Source: JAATFS01 sp037145635 (lineage in GTDB: Bacteria > Pseudomonadota > Gammaproteobacteria > Xanthomonadales > Xanthomonadaceae). From it: a stretch of DNA of 64,000 bases. The stretch is from NCBI GenBank assembly GCA_037145635.1, contig JBBCXB010000001.1, positions 1,178,001-1,242,000 of the forward strand, in the 5' to 3' direction. The translations under genes and the position numbers were made by a program. Positions 50,716-59,965 of the stretch are shown piece after piece. The stretch's first letter is position 1; the number at the start of each line of letters is the position of its first letter. Below the pieces are notes generated by a model, which saw nothing but the letters and a program-made list of their open reading frames with translations, had not been told where the DNA came from and made no database searches.

Positions 50716-51630
50716 ATGAGCGCTTCCCAGGCGGCACCGGCACGTGACCGGTTGCGTATCGCCATCCAGAAAAGCGGCCGACTGGCCGAACCCGCGCGCA
50801 GCCTGCTCGCGGCCTGCGGCCTGAGCTGGCGGCAGAGCCGCGACAAGCTGTTCTGCTACGGCGAGTCGCTGCCGGTGGACCTGCTGCTGGTCCGCGACGA
50901 CGACATCCCGGGCCTGATCGCCGACGGCGTCTGCGATCTCGGCGTGGTCGGCCGCAACGAGCTCGACGAGCAGGCCGCCGAGCGCCGCCGCAACGGGCTG
51001 CCGGAGGCCTACCACGCGCTGCGCGGCCTCGGCTTCGGGCAGTGCCGGCTGATGCTGGCGGTGCCCGAGGAATGGGAGTGGCAGGGCGTGGCGCAGCTGT
51101 CGGGCAAGCGCATCGCCACCAGCTACCCGGCGATCCTGGCCGGCTGGCTGGCCCAGCAGGGCGTCGATGCCCAGGTGGTGGAGCTGTCCGGCTCGGTCGA
51201 GATCGCCCCGCGGCTCGGCACCGCCGACCTGATCTGCGACCTGGTCTCCAGCGGCGCCACGCTCGCGGCCAACCAGCTCCGGCCGGTGGAGACGCTGCTG
51301 GAGAGCGAGGCGGTGCTGGCCGGCGCGGTGCGCGCCCCTGGCGACGCGCGCGCCAGCCTGATGAGCATGCTGCTGCGGCGCATGGACGGCGTGCTCAAGC
51401 TGCGCGACAGCAAGCTGCTGATGTTCCGCGCCCAGCAGGGCCAGGTCCCGGAGCTGAGCCGGCTGCTGCCCGATGCCGACCCGCTGGTGCAGCTGCCCGA
51501 CGACGGCAGCGGCGCGCTGCGGCTGCAGACCATGTGCCACGGTGCGGTGACCTGGCAGCGGCTGGAGGAACTGGAGCGCGCCGGCGCGCAGGGCCTGATG
51601 GTGCTGACCGTGGAGCGCTCGCTGGTATGA
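50716..51630 (+). CDS. hisG: ATP phosphoribosyltransferase (long form)
   Basis: 304 residues. First step of histidine synthesis: ATP plus PRPP. RIAIQKSGRLAEPARSLL at the N-terminus, SYPAILAGWLAQQG, ELSGSVEIAPRLGTADLICDLVSSGATLAANQL (in pieces, the PRPP-binding part), and a C-terminal ACT-like regulatory domain, which marks the long HisG-L type that works without HisZ and is inhibited by histidine. ATGA overlap with hisD. Confidence 0.97.
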   Translation: MSASQAAPARDRLRIAIQKSGRLAEPARSLLAACGLSWRQSRDKLFCYGESLPVDLLLVRDDDIPGLIADGVCDLGVVGRNELDEQAAERRRNGLPEAYHALRGLGFGQCRLMLAVPEEWEWQGVAQLSGKRIATSYPAILAGWLAQQGVDAQVVELSGSVEIAPRLGTADLICDLVSSGATLAANQLRPVETLLESEAVLAGAVRAPGDARASLMSMLLRRMDGVLKLRDSKLLMFRAQQGQVPELSRLLPDADPLVQLPDDGSGALRLQTMCHGAVTWQRLEELERAGAQGLMVLTVERSLV

Positions 51631-52928
51631 AACTGACGATACTCGACTGGACCCGGCTCGACGCGTTGGCCCGCACGCAGGCGCTGACCCGGCCGGTGCA
51701 GGCCGTGGCGGCGCAGACCCGCGAGGCGGTCGCAGGACTGATCGACGAGGTGCGCGGGCGCGGTGACGCGGCGCTGCGCGAGATCACCTCGCGCTTCGAC
51801 GGCGTGGCCCTGGAGCGCTTCGAGGTCGGGCCGGAGGAATTCGCGGCCGCACAGGTGGCGGTGGCGCCGGCCCTGCGCGAGGCCATGCAGCAGGCGGTGG
51901 CCCGCATCGAGGCGTTCCACCGCGCCGGCATGAGCGCCGGCTATGCCGTGGAGACCGCGCCGGGCGTGGTCTGCGAAAAGATCGTGCGGCCGATCGGCCG
52001 GGTCGGGCTGTACGTGCCGGCCGGCAGCGCGCCGCTGCCGTCGACCGCGCTGATGCTGGGCGTGCCCGCCGGGCTGGCGGGTTGCCGCGAGGTGGTGCTG
52101 TGCACGCCGCCGCGCCGCGACGGCAGCGCCGATCCGGCGGTGCTGGTGGCCGCGCAGCTGACCGGCGTGACCCGGGTGTTCAAGCTCGGCGGTGCGCAGG
52201 CGATCGCGGCCATGGGCTACGGCACCGAGAGCGTGCCGTCGTGCGACAAGCTGTTCGGGCCCGGCAACAGCTTCGTGACCGAGGCCAAGCAGCAGATCGC
52301 GCAGGCCGGTGCCGCGGCGATCGACATGCCGGCGGGTCCGTCGGAGGTGCTGGTGATCGCCGATGCCGGCGCGCAGCCGGCGTTCGTGGCCGCCGACCTG
52401 CTGTCGCAGGCCGAGCATGGCCCTGATTCGCAGGTGCTGCTGGTGTCCGACAGCGCGGCGCTGATCGACGCGGTGCAGGCCGAGATCGCGCGCCAGCTGG
52501 ACGCGCTGCCACGCGCCGGGATCGCGCGCCAGGCGCTGGCGCAGTCGCGGCTGATCCGGGTCGAGGCGCTGGCGCAGGCGTTCGAGATCAGCAACCGCTA
52601 CGCGCCCGAACACCTGATCCTGGCGCTGCGCGAGCCGCGCCCGTGGCTGGAGCGGGTCGAGGCCGCCGGCTCGGTGTTCCTCGGCGACTACACGCCCGAG
52701 GCGCTGGGCGACTACTGCAGCGGCACCAACCACGTACTGCCGACCAGCGGCGCGGCGCGTGCCTACAGCGGCGTCAGCGTGGCCAGCTTCCAGAACTTCG
52801 TCAGCGTGCAGGCGGCCACCCGCCAGGGCATCGCCGCCATCGGCAACTGCGCCCTGATCCTGGCCCGGGCCGAGGGCCTGGACGCGCACGCCAACGCGGT
52901 GGCGTTGCGCATGGGAGCGGGCGCATGA
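51627..52928 (+). CDS. hisD: histidinol dehydrogenase
   Basis: 433 residues. Zn-dependent oxidation of histidinol to histidine, the last two steps. VGLYVPAGSAPLPSTALMLGVPA (NAD and substrate region), KLFGPGNSFVTEAKQQ, DMPAGPSEVLVIAD, LSQAEHGPDSQVLLV, RYAPEHLIL, GSVFLGDYTPEALGDYCSGTNHVLPT (in pieces) and the C-terminal zinc His in LDAHANAV. Coupled to hisG and hisC by 4-base overlaps. Confidence 0.97.
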   Translation: MKLTILDWTRLDALARTQALTRPVQAVAAQTREAVAGLIDEVRGRGDAALREITSRFDGVALERFEVGPEEFAAAQVAVAPALREAMQQAVARIEAFHRAGMSAGYAVETAPGVVCEKIVRPIGRVGLYVPAGSAPLPSTALMLGVPAGLAGCREVVLCTPPRRDGSADPAVLVAAQLTGVTRVFKLGGAQAIAAMGYGTESVPSCDKLFGPGNSFVTEAKQQIAQAGAAAIDMPAGPSEVLVIADAGAQPAFVAADLLSQAEHGPDSQVLLVSDSAALIDAVQAEIARQLDALPRAGIARQALAQSRLIRVEALAQAFEISNRYAPEHLILALREPRPWLERVEAAGSVFLGDYTPEALGDYCSGTNHVLPTSGAARAYSGVSVASFQNFVSVQAATRQGIAAIGNCALILARAEGLDAHANAVALRMGAGA

Positions 52929-54016
52929 GCGCGGCCCCGTCGGTGCTGACGCTGGTGCGCGAGGACCTGCACGCCTTCGCGGGCTATTCGTCGGCACGCA
53001 GCAGCGTGCTGCAGGGCGAGGTCTGGCTCAACGCCAACGAGTCGGCCTGGGCCAGCCCCGCCGATCCGGACAGCGCCAGCCGCCGCTACCCTGACCCGCA
53101 GCCGCCGGCGCTGCGCCAGGCCCTGGCCGCGCTGTACGGCTGCGACGCGGACCAGCTGCTGGTCGGCCGCGGCAGCGACGAGGCCATCGACCTGCTGGTG
53201 CGCGGGCTGTGCGTGCCCGGCCGCGACGCGGTGGTGGTGACGCCGCCGGTGTTCGGCATGTACGCGGTCTGCGCGCGGTTGCAGAACGCGCCGCTGCGCG
53301 AGGTGCCGCTGGTCGAGGGCGAGGACGGCCTGCGGGCCGATGTCGCCGCGATCGTGGACACGGCGCTGCGCGACGGCGCCCGGCTGGTGTTCCTGTGCTC
53401 GCCGTCCAATCCGGCCGGCTCGACGATCCCGCTGGCCGAGATCGAGGACGCCGCGCAGCGCCTGCGCGGGCACGCGCTGGTGGTGGTGGACGAAGCCTAC
53501 GGCGAGTTTTCCGACGAACCCTCGGCGGTGACGCTGCTGCCCCGGTACGACAACCTCGCGGTACTGCGCACGCTGTCCAAGGCGCATGCGCTGGCCGCCG
53601 CGCGCATCGGCTGCCTGATCGCGCACCCGGCGCTGGTGGCGGTGCTGCGGCGCTGCCAGGCACCGTACCCGGTACCGACGCCGTGCGCGCAGCTGGCCGA
53701 GCGGGCGCTGGCCGCGCCGGCGCTGGCGGTCACGCGCGAGCGCGTGGCCGAGGTCCGCCGCGAGCGCGAGCGCCTGGCCGCGGCGCTGGCCGCGCTGCCC
53801 GGCGTGCGCCGGGTCTACCCGTCGCAGGGCAACTTCCTGCTGGTGCGCTTCGCCGATGCCGAGGCCGCCTTCCAGGCCTTGCTGCGGGCCGGCGTGGTGG
53901 TGCGCGACCAGCGCGCCGCACCACAACTGCACGACGCGCTGCGCATCACCGTCGGCTCGCCCGACCAGAACGCGCGCGTGCTCGCCGCGCTGCGCCGGCT
54001 CCAGGAGGCCGCATGA
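52925..54016 (+). CDS. hisC: histidinol-phosphate aminotransferase
   Basis: 363 residues, PLP fold-type I. LNANESAW near the N-terminus, RYPDPQPPALRQALA, LVGRGSDEAIDLLVRGLC, CSPSNPAGSTI, VVVDEAYGEFSD, and the PLP Lys in LRTLSKAHALAAARIGCLI. Seventh step of the pathway. ATGA overlap with hisD and hisB. Confidence 0.97.
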   Translation: MSAAPSVLTLVREDLHAFAGYSSARSSVLQGEVWLNANESAWASPADPDSASRRYPDPQPPALRQALAALYGCDADQLLVGRGSDEAIDLLVRGLCVPGRDAVVVTPPVFGMYAVCARLQNAPLREVPLVEGEDGLRADVAAIVDTALRDGARLVFLCSPSNPAGSTIPLAEIEDAAQRLRGHALVVVDEAYGEFSDEPSAVTLLPRYDNLAVLRTLSKAHALAAARIGCLIAHPALVAVLRRCQAPYPVPTPCAQLAERALAAPALAVTRERVAEVRRERERLAAALAALPGVRRVYPSQGNFLLVRFADAEAAFQALLRAGVVVRDQRAAPQLHDALRITVGSPDQNARVLAALRRLQEAA

Positions 54017-55086
54017 AACCCATCCTGTTCGTCGACCGCGACGGCACCCTGATCGAGGAGCCCGAGGACTTCCAGATCGACGCCTACGAGAAGCTGCGCT
54101 TCGTGCAGGGCGTGATCCCGGCGATGCTGCGGCTGCGCGACGCCGGCTACGAGTTCGTCATCGTCACCAACCAGGACGGCCTCGGCAGCGAGAGCTACCC
54201 GCAGGCGGCGTTCGACGGCCCCAATGAGCTGATGCTGCAGATCTTCGCCAGCCAGGGCATCGCCTTCCGCGAGGTACTGGTGGACCGCAGCTGGCCGGCC
54301 GACAACGCGCCCACGCGCAAGCCGGGCATCGGGCTGATGCTGCCCTACCTGCAGGACCGCGGCATCGACTGGGCGCGCTCGGCGATGGTGGGCGACCGCG
54401 AGACCGACGTCCGCTTCGCCGAGAACCTCAACATCCGCGGCTTCCAGCTGCGCACCGCGCAGTTCGGCGGTGACTGGGACTGGGCCGGCATCGCCCACGA
54501 GCTCGCCGACGCGCCGCGGCGGGCGCGGGTGCAGCGCAACACCAAGGAGACCCGGATCCGGGTCGAGCTGGACCTGGACCGCGTCGCCGAGCCGCACACC
54601 GCCACCGGCCTGCCGTTCTTCGACCACATGCTCGAGCAGATCGGCAAGCACGGCGGCTTCGCGCTGGACATCCGCGCCGAGGGCGACCTGCACATTGACG
54701 AGCACCACACCATCGAGGACACCGGCCTGGCGCTGGGCCAGGCGCTGAAGGAGGCCTTGGGCGACAAGCGCGGCATCGGCCGCTACGGGTTCACCCTGCC
54801 GATGGACGAGACCCTGGCCAGCGCCGCGCTGGACTTCAGCGGCCGGCCGTACTTCGTGTTCGAGGGCGAGTTCCGGCGCGAGCGCGTCGGCGACATGCCC
54901 ACCGAGCTGGTGCCGCACTTCTTCCGCTCGCTGTGCGACGCCGCCGGCCTCAACCTGCACCTGACGGTGCGCGGCGACAACGACCACCACAAGGTCGAGG
55001 GCTGCTTCAAGGCGCTGGCGCGGGCGCTGCGGCAGGCGCTGCGCCGCGAAGGCACGGCGCTGCCGTCCACCAAGGGGACGCTATGA
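54013..55086 (+). CDS. hisB: bifunctional histidinol-phosphatase / imidazoleglycerol-phosphate dehydratase
   Basis: 357 residues. N-terminal HAD phosphatase (~1-165): FVDRDGTLIEEPEDF with Asp8/Asp10, IVTNQDGLGSESYP and MVGDRETDVRFAENL. C-terminal IGP dehydratase (~170-357): FFDHMLEQIGKHGGF, DLHIDEHHTIEDTGLALGQAL (split by its metal His), and RGDNDHHKVEGCFKALARAL. This fusion is typical of gammaproteobacteria. AGGAGG just before the ATG; 4-base overlap with hisC and hisH. Confidence 0.97.
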   Translation: MKPILFVDRDGTLIEEPEDFQIDAYEKLRFVQGVIPAMLRLRDAGYEFVIVTNQDGLGSESYPQAAFDGPNELMLQIFASQGIAFREVLVDRSWPADNAPTRKPGIGLMLPYLQDRGIDWARSAMVGDRETDVRFAENLNIRGFQLRTAQFGGDWDWAGIAHELADAPRRARVQRNTKETRIRVELDLDRVAEPHTATGLPFFDHMLEQIGKHGGFALDIRAEGDLHIDEHHTIEDTGLALGQALKEALGDKRGIGRYGFTLPMDETLASAALDFSGRPYFVFEGEFRRERVGDMPTELVPHFFRSLCDAAGLNLHLTVRGDNDHHKVEGCFKALARALRQALRREGTALPSTKGTL

Positions 55087-55685
55087 CCGACGTCGCCCTG
55101 ATCGACGCCGGCGGCGCCAACCTCGGTTCGGTGCGCTATGCGCTGGAACGGCTGGGCGTGGAGGCGCGGCTGGTACGCGACGCCGCCGGCCTGCACGGCG
55201 CCGAGCGGGTGATCCTGCCCGGCGTCGGCGCCGCGCCGGTGGCGATGGAGCGCCTGCGCGGGCAGGGCCTGCTGGAGCCGCTGCGGCAGCTGCAGGTGCC
55301 GCTGCTCGGCGTGTGCCTGGGCATGCAGCTGCTGTTCGAGCACTCGGAGGAGGGCAACGTGGACTGCCTCGGGCTGCTGCCGGGCGTGGTGCGCCACATG
55401 ACCCCGGCGCTGGGCATCCGCATCCCGCACATGGGCTGGAACCCACTGCTGCCGCTGCGCGACTCGCCGCTGCTGCACGGCCTGCCCGAACGCGCCAGCG
55501 CCTACTTCGTGCATGGCTATGCCGCGCCGGTGACCGCCGACACCGTGGCCGCCTGCGACCACGGCGGCCTGTTCACCGCGGTGGTCCACAACGGCCTGCG
55601 CTGCGGTGCCCAGTTCCATCCCGAGCGCTCCGCCGACACCGGGGCGCGCATCCTGCGCAACTTCCTGGAGATGTCCTTCCGATGA
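55083..55685 (+). CDS. hisH: imidazole glycerol phosphate synthase, glutamine amidotransferase subunit
   Basis: 200 residues, class I amidotransferase. LIDAGGANLGSVRYALERLG, oxyanion region LPGVGAAPVAM, nucleophile Cys in LLGVCLGMQLLFEHS, and the His/Glu pair in AQFHPERSADTG. Supplies ammonia to HisF. Overlaps hisB and hisA by 4 bases. Confidence 0.97.
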   Translation: MTDVALIDAGGANLGSVRYALERLGVEARLVRDAAGLHGAERVILPGVGAAPVAMERLRGQGLLEPLRQLQVPLLGVCLGMQLLFEHSEEGNVDCLGLLPGVVRHMTPALGIRIPHMGWNPLLPLRDSPLLHGLPERASAYFVHGYAAPVTADTVAACDHGGLFTAVVHNGLRCGAQFHPERSADTGARILRNFLEMSFR

Positions 55686-56446
55686 GCTTCACCGTCTATC
55701 CCGCGCTGGATATCCGCAACGGCCGCGTGGTGCGGCTGCTGCAGGGCGACTACGCGCGCGAGACCCAGTACGGCGACGACGCGCTCGCCCGCGCCCGCGG
55801 CTTCGCCGACGCCGGCGCGCAGTGGATGCACCTGGTCGACCTCGACGCCGCCAAGGCCGGCGGCTACACCCTGGCGCCGCTGCTGCGGCAGATCGCCGCC
55901 ACCGGCCTCAAGGTGCAGACCGGCGGCGGCGTGCGCTCGCGCGACGATGTCGCCCGCCTGCTCGACGCCGGCGCCGCGCGCGTGGTGGTCGGCTCGCTGG
56001 CGGTGCGCGAGAGCGAGGCCGTGATCGGCTGGCTGGACGCGTTCGGCAGCGACCGTGTGACCGTCGCGCTCGACACGCGGCAGGACCCCGACGGCGCCTG
56101 GCGCCTGCCGGTGCACGGCTGGACCGAGACCGCCGAGGTCACCCTGGACGCGCTGGCGGTGCGCTTCGCCGAGGCCGGCATGCGCCACCTGCTGTGCACC
56201 GACATCGCCCGCGACGGCATGCTGTCCGGGCCGAACATGGACCTGTACGCGCACCTGCGCGCGCAGCTGCCGCAGGTGCGGGTGCAGGTCTCCGGCGGTG
56301 CGCGCGACCTGGCCGACGTGGCCGCGGCGCGCGCGGCCGGCTGCGCCGGCATCGTGCTCGGCAAGGCGCTGCTGGAAGGCCACCTCGCGCTGGACGCCGC
56401 GCTGGCGGTCGCCGCCGGCGCGCGCAACGCGGAACCCGCCGCATGA
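55682..56446 (+). CDS. hisA: ProFAR isomerase
   Basis: 254 residues, (beta/alpha)8 barrel. FTVYPALDIRNGRVVRLLQGDYARE with catalytic Asp9-type position, DLDAAKAG, LKVQTGGGVRSRDDV, VVGSLAV, and LLCTDIARDGMLSGPN with the second Asp. Amadori isomerisation of ProFAR. Followed by a 94-bp gap with the GGGGAC repeat. Confidence 0.97.
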   Translation: MSFTVYPALDIRNGRVVRLLQGDYARETQYGDDALARARGFADAGAQWMHLVDLDAAKAGGYTLAPLLRQIAATGLKVQTGGGVRSRDDVARLLDAGAARVVVGSLAVRESEAVIGWLDAFGSDRVTVALDTRQDPDGAWRLPVHGWTETAEVTLDALAVRFAEAGMRHLLCTDIARDGMLSGPNMDLYAHLRAQLPQVRVQVSGGARDLADVAAARAAGCAGIVLGKALLEGHLALDAALAVAAGARNAEPAA

Positions 56447-56506
56447 GGGCCCTGTCGATGCCGAGGCATTCCCGCGCGGCCGTTGCCGCGGCGCGGCGCG
56501 ATCGTC

Positions 56507-56536
56507 GGGGACGGGGACGGGGACGGGGACGGGGAC
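56507..56536. repeat. GGGGAC x5 tandem repeat directly before hisF
   Basis: Five perfect copies of the hexamer GGGGAC, ending 4 bases before the hisF ATG (56541), so the repeat itself supplies the purine-rich Shine-Dalgarno region. The 94-bp gap is the only real gap inside hisGDCBHAFI. Confidence 0.95.
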
Positions 56537-56540
56537 GGCC

Positions 56541-57317
56541 ATGCTGAGCCGCCGCATCATCCCGTGCCTGGACGTGCGTGGCGGACGCGTGGTCAAGGGC
56601 GTCAAGTTCCGCGACCACGTCGACATGGGCGACATCGTCGAGCTGGCGCTGCGCTATCGCGAACAGGGCGCCGACGAACTGGTGTTCTACGACATCGGCG
56701 CCAGCCCCGAGGGGCGCTCGGTGGACTATGCCTGGGTCGAGCGGGTCGCGCGGCTGATCGACATTCCGTTCTGCGTGGCCGGGGGCATCCGCGACGTGGA
56801 GACGGCGCGCGCGGTGCTGCACGCCGGCGCCGACAAGGTCTCGGTCAACTCGCCGGCGCTCGGGCGCCCGCAACTGGTGGCCGAGCTGGCCGAGGCGTTC
56901 GGCGTGCAGTGCGTGGTGGTCGGCATCGATTCCATCCGCGAGGCCGACGGCCAGTGGCGGGTGCGCCGCTATACCGGCGACCCGGACAAGACCCAGGCGC
57001 TGCCGGTGCGGACCCTGGACTGGGTGGTCGAGGTACAGAAGCTCGGCGCGGGCGAGATCGTGCTCAACTGCATGGACAGCGACGGCGTGCGCCGAGGCTA
57101 CGACCTCGCGCAGCTGCGCGAGGTGCGTGCGCTCTGCCACGTACCGCTGATCGCCTCCGGCGGCGCCGGCGAGATGCAGCATTTCGCCGACGTGTTCGAG
57201 CAGGCCGACGCCGATGGCGCGCTGGCCGCCAGCGTCTTCCACAGTGGCGCGATTCCGATTCCGGAACTCAAGCGGTTCCTGCGCCGGCAACAGATCGAGG
57301 TGCGTGATGAGCAGTGA
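56541..57317 (+). CDS. hisF: imidazole glycerol phosphate synthase, cyclase subunit
   Basis: 258 residues, (beta/alpha)8 barrel. RRIIPCLDVRGGRVVKGVKF with catalytic Asp11-type residue, ELVFYDIGASPEGR, PFCVAGGIRDVE, KVSVNSPAL, VVGIDS, EIVLNCMDSDGVRRGYD and PLIASGGAGEM. Works with HisH; produces IGP and AICAR. Its ribosome-binding region is made of the GGGGAC repeat. Overlaps hisI by 11 bases. Confidence 0.97.
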   Translation: MLSRRIIPCLDVRGGRVVKGVKFRDHVDMGDIVELALRYREQGADELVFYDIGASPEGRSVDYAWVERVARLIDIPFCVAGGIRDVETARAVLHAGADKVSVNSPALGRPQLVAELAEAFGVQCVVVGIDSIREADGQWRVRRYTGDPDKTQALPVRTLDWVVEVQKLGAGEIVLNCMDSDGVRRGYDLAQLREVRALCHVPLIASGGAGEMQHFADVFEQADADGALAASVFHSGAIPIPELKRFLRRQQIEVRDEQ

Positions 57318-57975
57318 TTCCGTGGCTGCGCTGGAGACGGCGATCGCCGGGCTGGACTGGGCCAAGGGCGACGGCCTGCTGCCGGTGGTGGTGCAGGATG
57401 CCGACACCCTGCGCGTGCTGATGCTCGGCTACATGGACACGGCGGCGCTGGCGCATACCCGCGCGAGCGGCCAGGTGACCTTCTTCAGCCGCAGCAAGCA
57501 GCGCCTGTGGACCAAGGGCGAGCGCTCCGGCCACTTCCTGGAACTGGTGTCGATCGCGGTGGACTGCGACGCCGACACCCTGCTGGTGCAGGCGCGGCCG
57601 CAGGGCCCGACCTGCCACCTGGGCCGGGCCAGCTGTTTCCCCGACGCACCGGGCATCGGGGCGGACCGTGCGCCGCCCGACGCCGCGCGCGCGGACATCG
57701 CCTTCCTGGGCGCGCTCGACACGCTGGTCGCCGAGCGCGAGCGTACGCGGCCGCCGGGCAGCTACACCACCGCGCTGTTCGAGAAGGGCGTGCGGCGCAT
57801 CGCGCAGAAGGTGGGCGAGGAGGGCGTGGAGACCGCCCTGGCTGGCGTGGTGCAGGGCGACGACGAACTGCTGGGCGAATCGGCGGACCTGCTCTACCAC
57901 CTGGTGGTGCTGCTGCGCGCGCGCGGACGGTCGCTGGCCGACGCCGTGGCGGTGCTGGCGTCGCGGCACCGCTGA
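57307..57975 (+). CDS. hisI: bifunctional phosphoribosyl-AMP cyclohydrolase / phosphoribosyl-ATP pyrophosphatase
   Basis: 222 residues, HisI-HisE fusion. HisI part (~1-125): LLPVVVQDADTLRVLMLGYMD, TFFSRSKQRLWTKGERSGH, and metal-binding VDCDADTLLVQARPQGPTCHLGRASC (in pieces). HisE part (~130-222): RPPGSYTTALFEKGVRRIAQK, VGEEGVETALA and ESADLLYHLVVLL with the acidic metal sites. Second and third pathway steps. Last his gene; no strong terminator is seen after it. Confidence 0.97.
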   Translation: MSSDSVAALETAIAGLDWAKGDGLLPVVVQDADTLRVLMLGYMDTAALAHTRASGQVTFFSRSKQRLWTKGERSGHFLELVSIAVDCDADTLLVQARPQGPTCHLGRASCFPDAPGIGADRAPPDAARADIAFLGALDTLVAERERTRPPGSYTTALFEKGVRRIAQKVGEEGVETALAGVVQGDDELLGESADLLYHLVVLLRARGRSLADAVAVLASRHR

Positions 57976-58015
57976 GGCCGCGGTCCGCGGCAGGATCATC
58001 CGGCGTCCGACCCGC

Positions 58016-58021
58016 TACAAT
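58016..58021 (+). promoter_or_regulatory. -10 element TACAAT of the metallophosphatase gene
   Basis: CCGCTACAATTTG, 28 bases before the ATG at 58050; separates this gene from the his operon. No good -35 found. Confidence 0.45.
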
Positions 58022-58049
58022 TTGCGGCTGTGCCGTTGCGGGATCGTCC

Positions 58050-59630
58050 ATGAAGCTGCCCCTCGTAGTGTCGTTCGCACTGGTCCTGGCGGCCGGCCTG
58101 GCGCAGGCCGCCGGGCCGGAAGTGGCCGGCACGGTGTACGAGGAGCACGACGGCCGCCCGGGCCGCGGCCGCGACGAACCCGGCGTGGCCGGCGTCCAGG
58201 TCTCCAATGGCGAACGCATCGTGCGCACCGACGCCGAGGGCCGCTACCGGCTGCCGGTGCGCGACGGCCAGACCGTCTTCGTCATCAAGCCGGGCGACCG
58301 CGATTTCGTGCCCGCCGCCGACGGGTTGCCGGCGTTCTGGCGGCACTACGCCCCCCGCGGCTCGGCCCGGCTCAAGTATCCCGGCATCGCGCGCAGCGAC
58401 GCCCGCGGCTCCTGGGATTTCGCGGTCACGCCCGCGCAGCGCCGGGACGCGTTCCAGATGCTGGTGTTCGCCGACACCCAGACCGCCAACCGCGCCGATG
58501 TCGGCTACTACGAACGCGACATCGTCGCGCCGATCGCGGGCAAGGTGCCGGCGCGCCTGGGCACCACCCTCGGCGACGTGGTCGACGACGACCTGAGCCT
58601 GTACCCCGCGCTGAACCGGGTCACCGCCCAGCTGGGGGTGCCGTGGTTCCACGTGCCCGGCAACCACGACCTCAACCAGGACGCGCACGACGACGCCGGT
58701 TCGCTGTCGAGCTGGCGCGCCGTCTACGGGCCGGACACCTATGCGGTGGAGGAGGGGGGCGCCAGCTTCGTGTTCCTCGACGACGTGGTCTACACCCCCC
58801 GCGCCCGGCCCGACTACGTCGGCGGCCTGCGCGAGGACCAGTTCGCGTTCCTGCAGGCCTACCTGGCCGCGCTGCCGCGCGAACGGCTGGTCGTGCTCGG
58901 CCTGCACATCCCGCTGTTCGACGCGTCGCCGGGCCAGGAGACGTTCCGGCATGCCGACCGCGAGCGCCTGTTCGCCCTGCTCAGCGACTTCCCGCACGTG
59001 CTGGTGCTGAGCGGCCATACCCACAACCAGCGCCACTACTACCACGGCGCGGCGGAGGGCTGGCAGGGCGCGCAGCCGCTGCACGAGTACAACGTCGGTG
59101 CCGCGTGCGGTGCGTTCTGGTCCGGCATCAAGGATGCCGAGGGCATCCCGGACGCCACCATGAGCGACGGCACGCCGAACGGCTACGCCGTGCTCAGCGT
59201 CGCGCCCGGAGGCGCCTACGCGCTGGCCTACCATGCCGCGCGCGCGCCGGACGACGCCCAGCTGGCGCTGCACGCGCCCAGGGTGCTGCGGCAGGGCGCG
59301 TACGCGGCCTGGGGCGTGTACGCGAACGTGTTCATGGGCCAGGACGACACCGACGTGCAGTTCCGTATCGACGGCGGCGCCTGGCAGCCGATGCGGCGGG
59401 TGGAGCGGCCGGACCCGCGCCTGCTGGTCGAGAACGTGCGCGACGACCTGGCCGGGCAGCTGCGCGGCTACGGCCGCTCGCCGGAGGCCACCCTGTCGCA
59501 GCACCTGTGGCGCGGCGCGCTGCCGACCACGCTGGCGGTCGGCGAGCACCGAGTGGAGGTGCGTGCCGCGCTGCCCGGCGGCGAGGTGAGCGCGCAGACC
59601 GGGTACCGGCTGGAGCAGGCGCAGCCCTGA
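58050..59630 (+). CDS. exported calcineurin-like metallophosphatase (MetallophosN / catalytic / MetallophosC)
   Basis: 526 residues. Signal peptide to about AQA-AG. An N-terminal carboxypeptidase-regulatory-like beta domain (AGTVYEEHDGRPG ... GVQVSNGERIVRTDAEGRYRLPV) is followed by the metallophosphoesterase core: FADTQ, GTTLGDVVDDD, HVPGNHDLNQD, VVLGLHIPLFD and VLSGHTHNQRHYYHG, all metal-binding blocks intact (first Asp motif DTQ rather than DxH). The C-terminal beta domain runs from ~390. Secreted phosphatase of unknown substrate (phosphodiester, phosphonate or wall polymer are known for relatives). It is a single gene with its own promoter, 74 bp after hisI. Confidence 0.88.
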   Translation: MKLPLVVSFALVLAAGLAQAAGPEVAGTVYEEHDGRPGRGRDEPGVAGVQVSNGERIVRTDAEGRYRLPVRDGQTVFVIKPGDRDFVPAADGLPAFWRHYAPRGSARLKYPGIARSDARGSWDFAVTPAQRRDAFQMLVFADTQTANRADVGYYERDIVAPIAGKVPARLGTTLGDVVDDDLSLYPALNRVTAQLGVPWFHVPGNHDLNQDAHDDAGSLSSWRAVYGPDTYAVEEGGASFVFLDDVVYTPRARPDYVGGLREDQFAFLQAYLAALPRERLVVLGLHIPLFDASPGQETFRHADRERLFALLSDFPHVLVLSGHTHNQRHYYHGAAEGWQGAQPLHEYNVGAACGAFWSGIKDAEGIPDATMSDGTPNGYAVLSVAPGGAYALAYHAARAPDDAQLALHAPRVLRQGAYAAWGVYANVFMGQDDTDVQFRIDGGAWQPMRRVERPDPRLLVENVRDDLAGQLRGYGRSPEATLSQHLWRGALPTTLAVGEHRVEVRAALPGGEVSAQTGYRLEQAQP

Positions 59631-59965
59631 GCCCCGCCGCGGCGGACGCGGCCGTCCGGCGTCGAGATGCCGCATCTCCCGAGCCGCCCTTCGACGGGCA
59701 TTGCGTCGTTCCCAGGTGGATGCGTCCGACGGGTGCATGCGGCGGACGGAGGCCGCAGGCGGGCCTTCTTGCGCTGCCTGCGCCAGGCCGGCCGGAAAAA
59801 CCGGGATCCAAAAACGACGATGCCTCCACTGCGGGAGGCATTCGATGGATCCGGGCTGGCAGGCGAAGGCGGGCGGGCGGGGATCGTGGCTGGCTGGCCG
59901 TGGGCTGGCTTGCGTAGAGCCAGTCTAGCGGCGGCGGATCGCGGGTGTAGAAATGAGAATTACTC
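59631..59965. other. 335-bp gap: orphan Fur-box-like site and minus-strand terminator
   Basis: No supported gene on either strand. It contains an intrinsic terminator on the minus strand (59810-59841) and an AT-rich Fur-box-like palindrome (59952-59970) next to, and overlapping the stop of, the C13 gene. The stretch between could encode a small RNA of roughly 100-150 nt reading leftwards. Confidence 0.5.
59812..59841 (-). terminator. intrinsic terminator, minus strand
   Basis: ATGCCTCC and GGAGGCAT (59820-59827/59834-59841) form an 8-bp stem with loop of 6; on the minus strand CGTCG and T5 follow (complement of 59810-59814 A-run). Flanking GGATCC copies at 59804 and 59846 could extend it. 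It could end the C13 gene transcript or a separate small RNA. Confidence 0.65.

Noticed and set aside
59332..59841. 169-codon minus-strand frame at the end of the metallophosphatase gene as a Fur-controlled gene
   Set aside because: Lies antisense to a real gene, crosses the terminator, is low complexity and has no ribosome-binding site.
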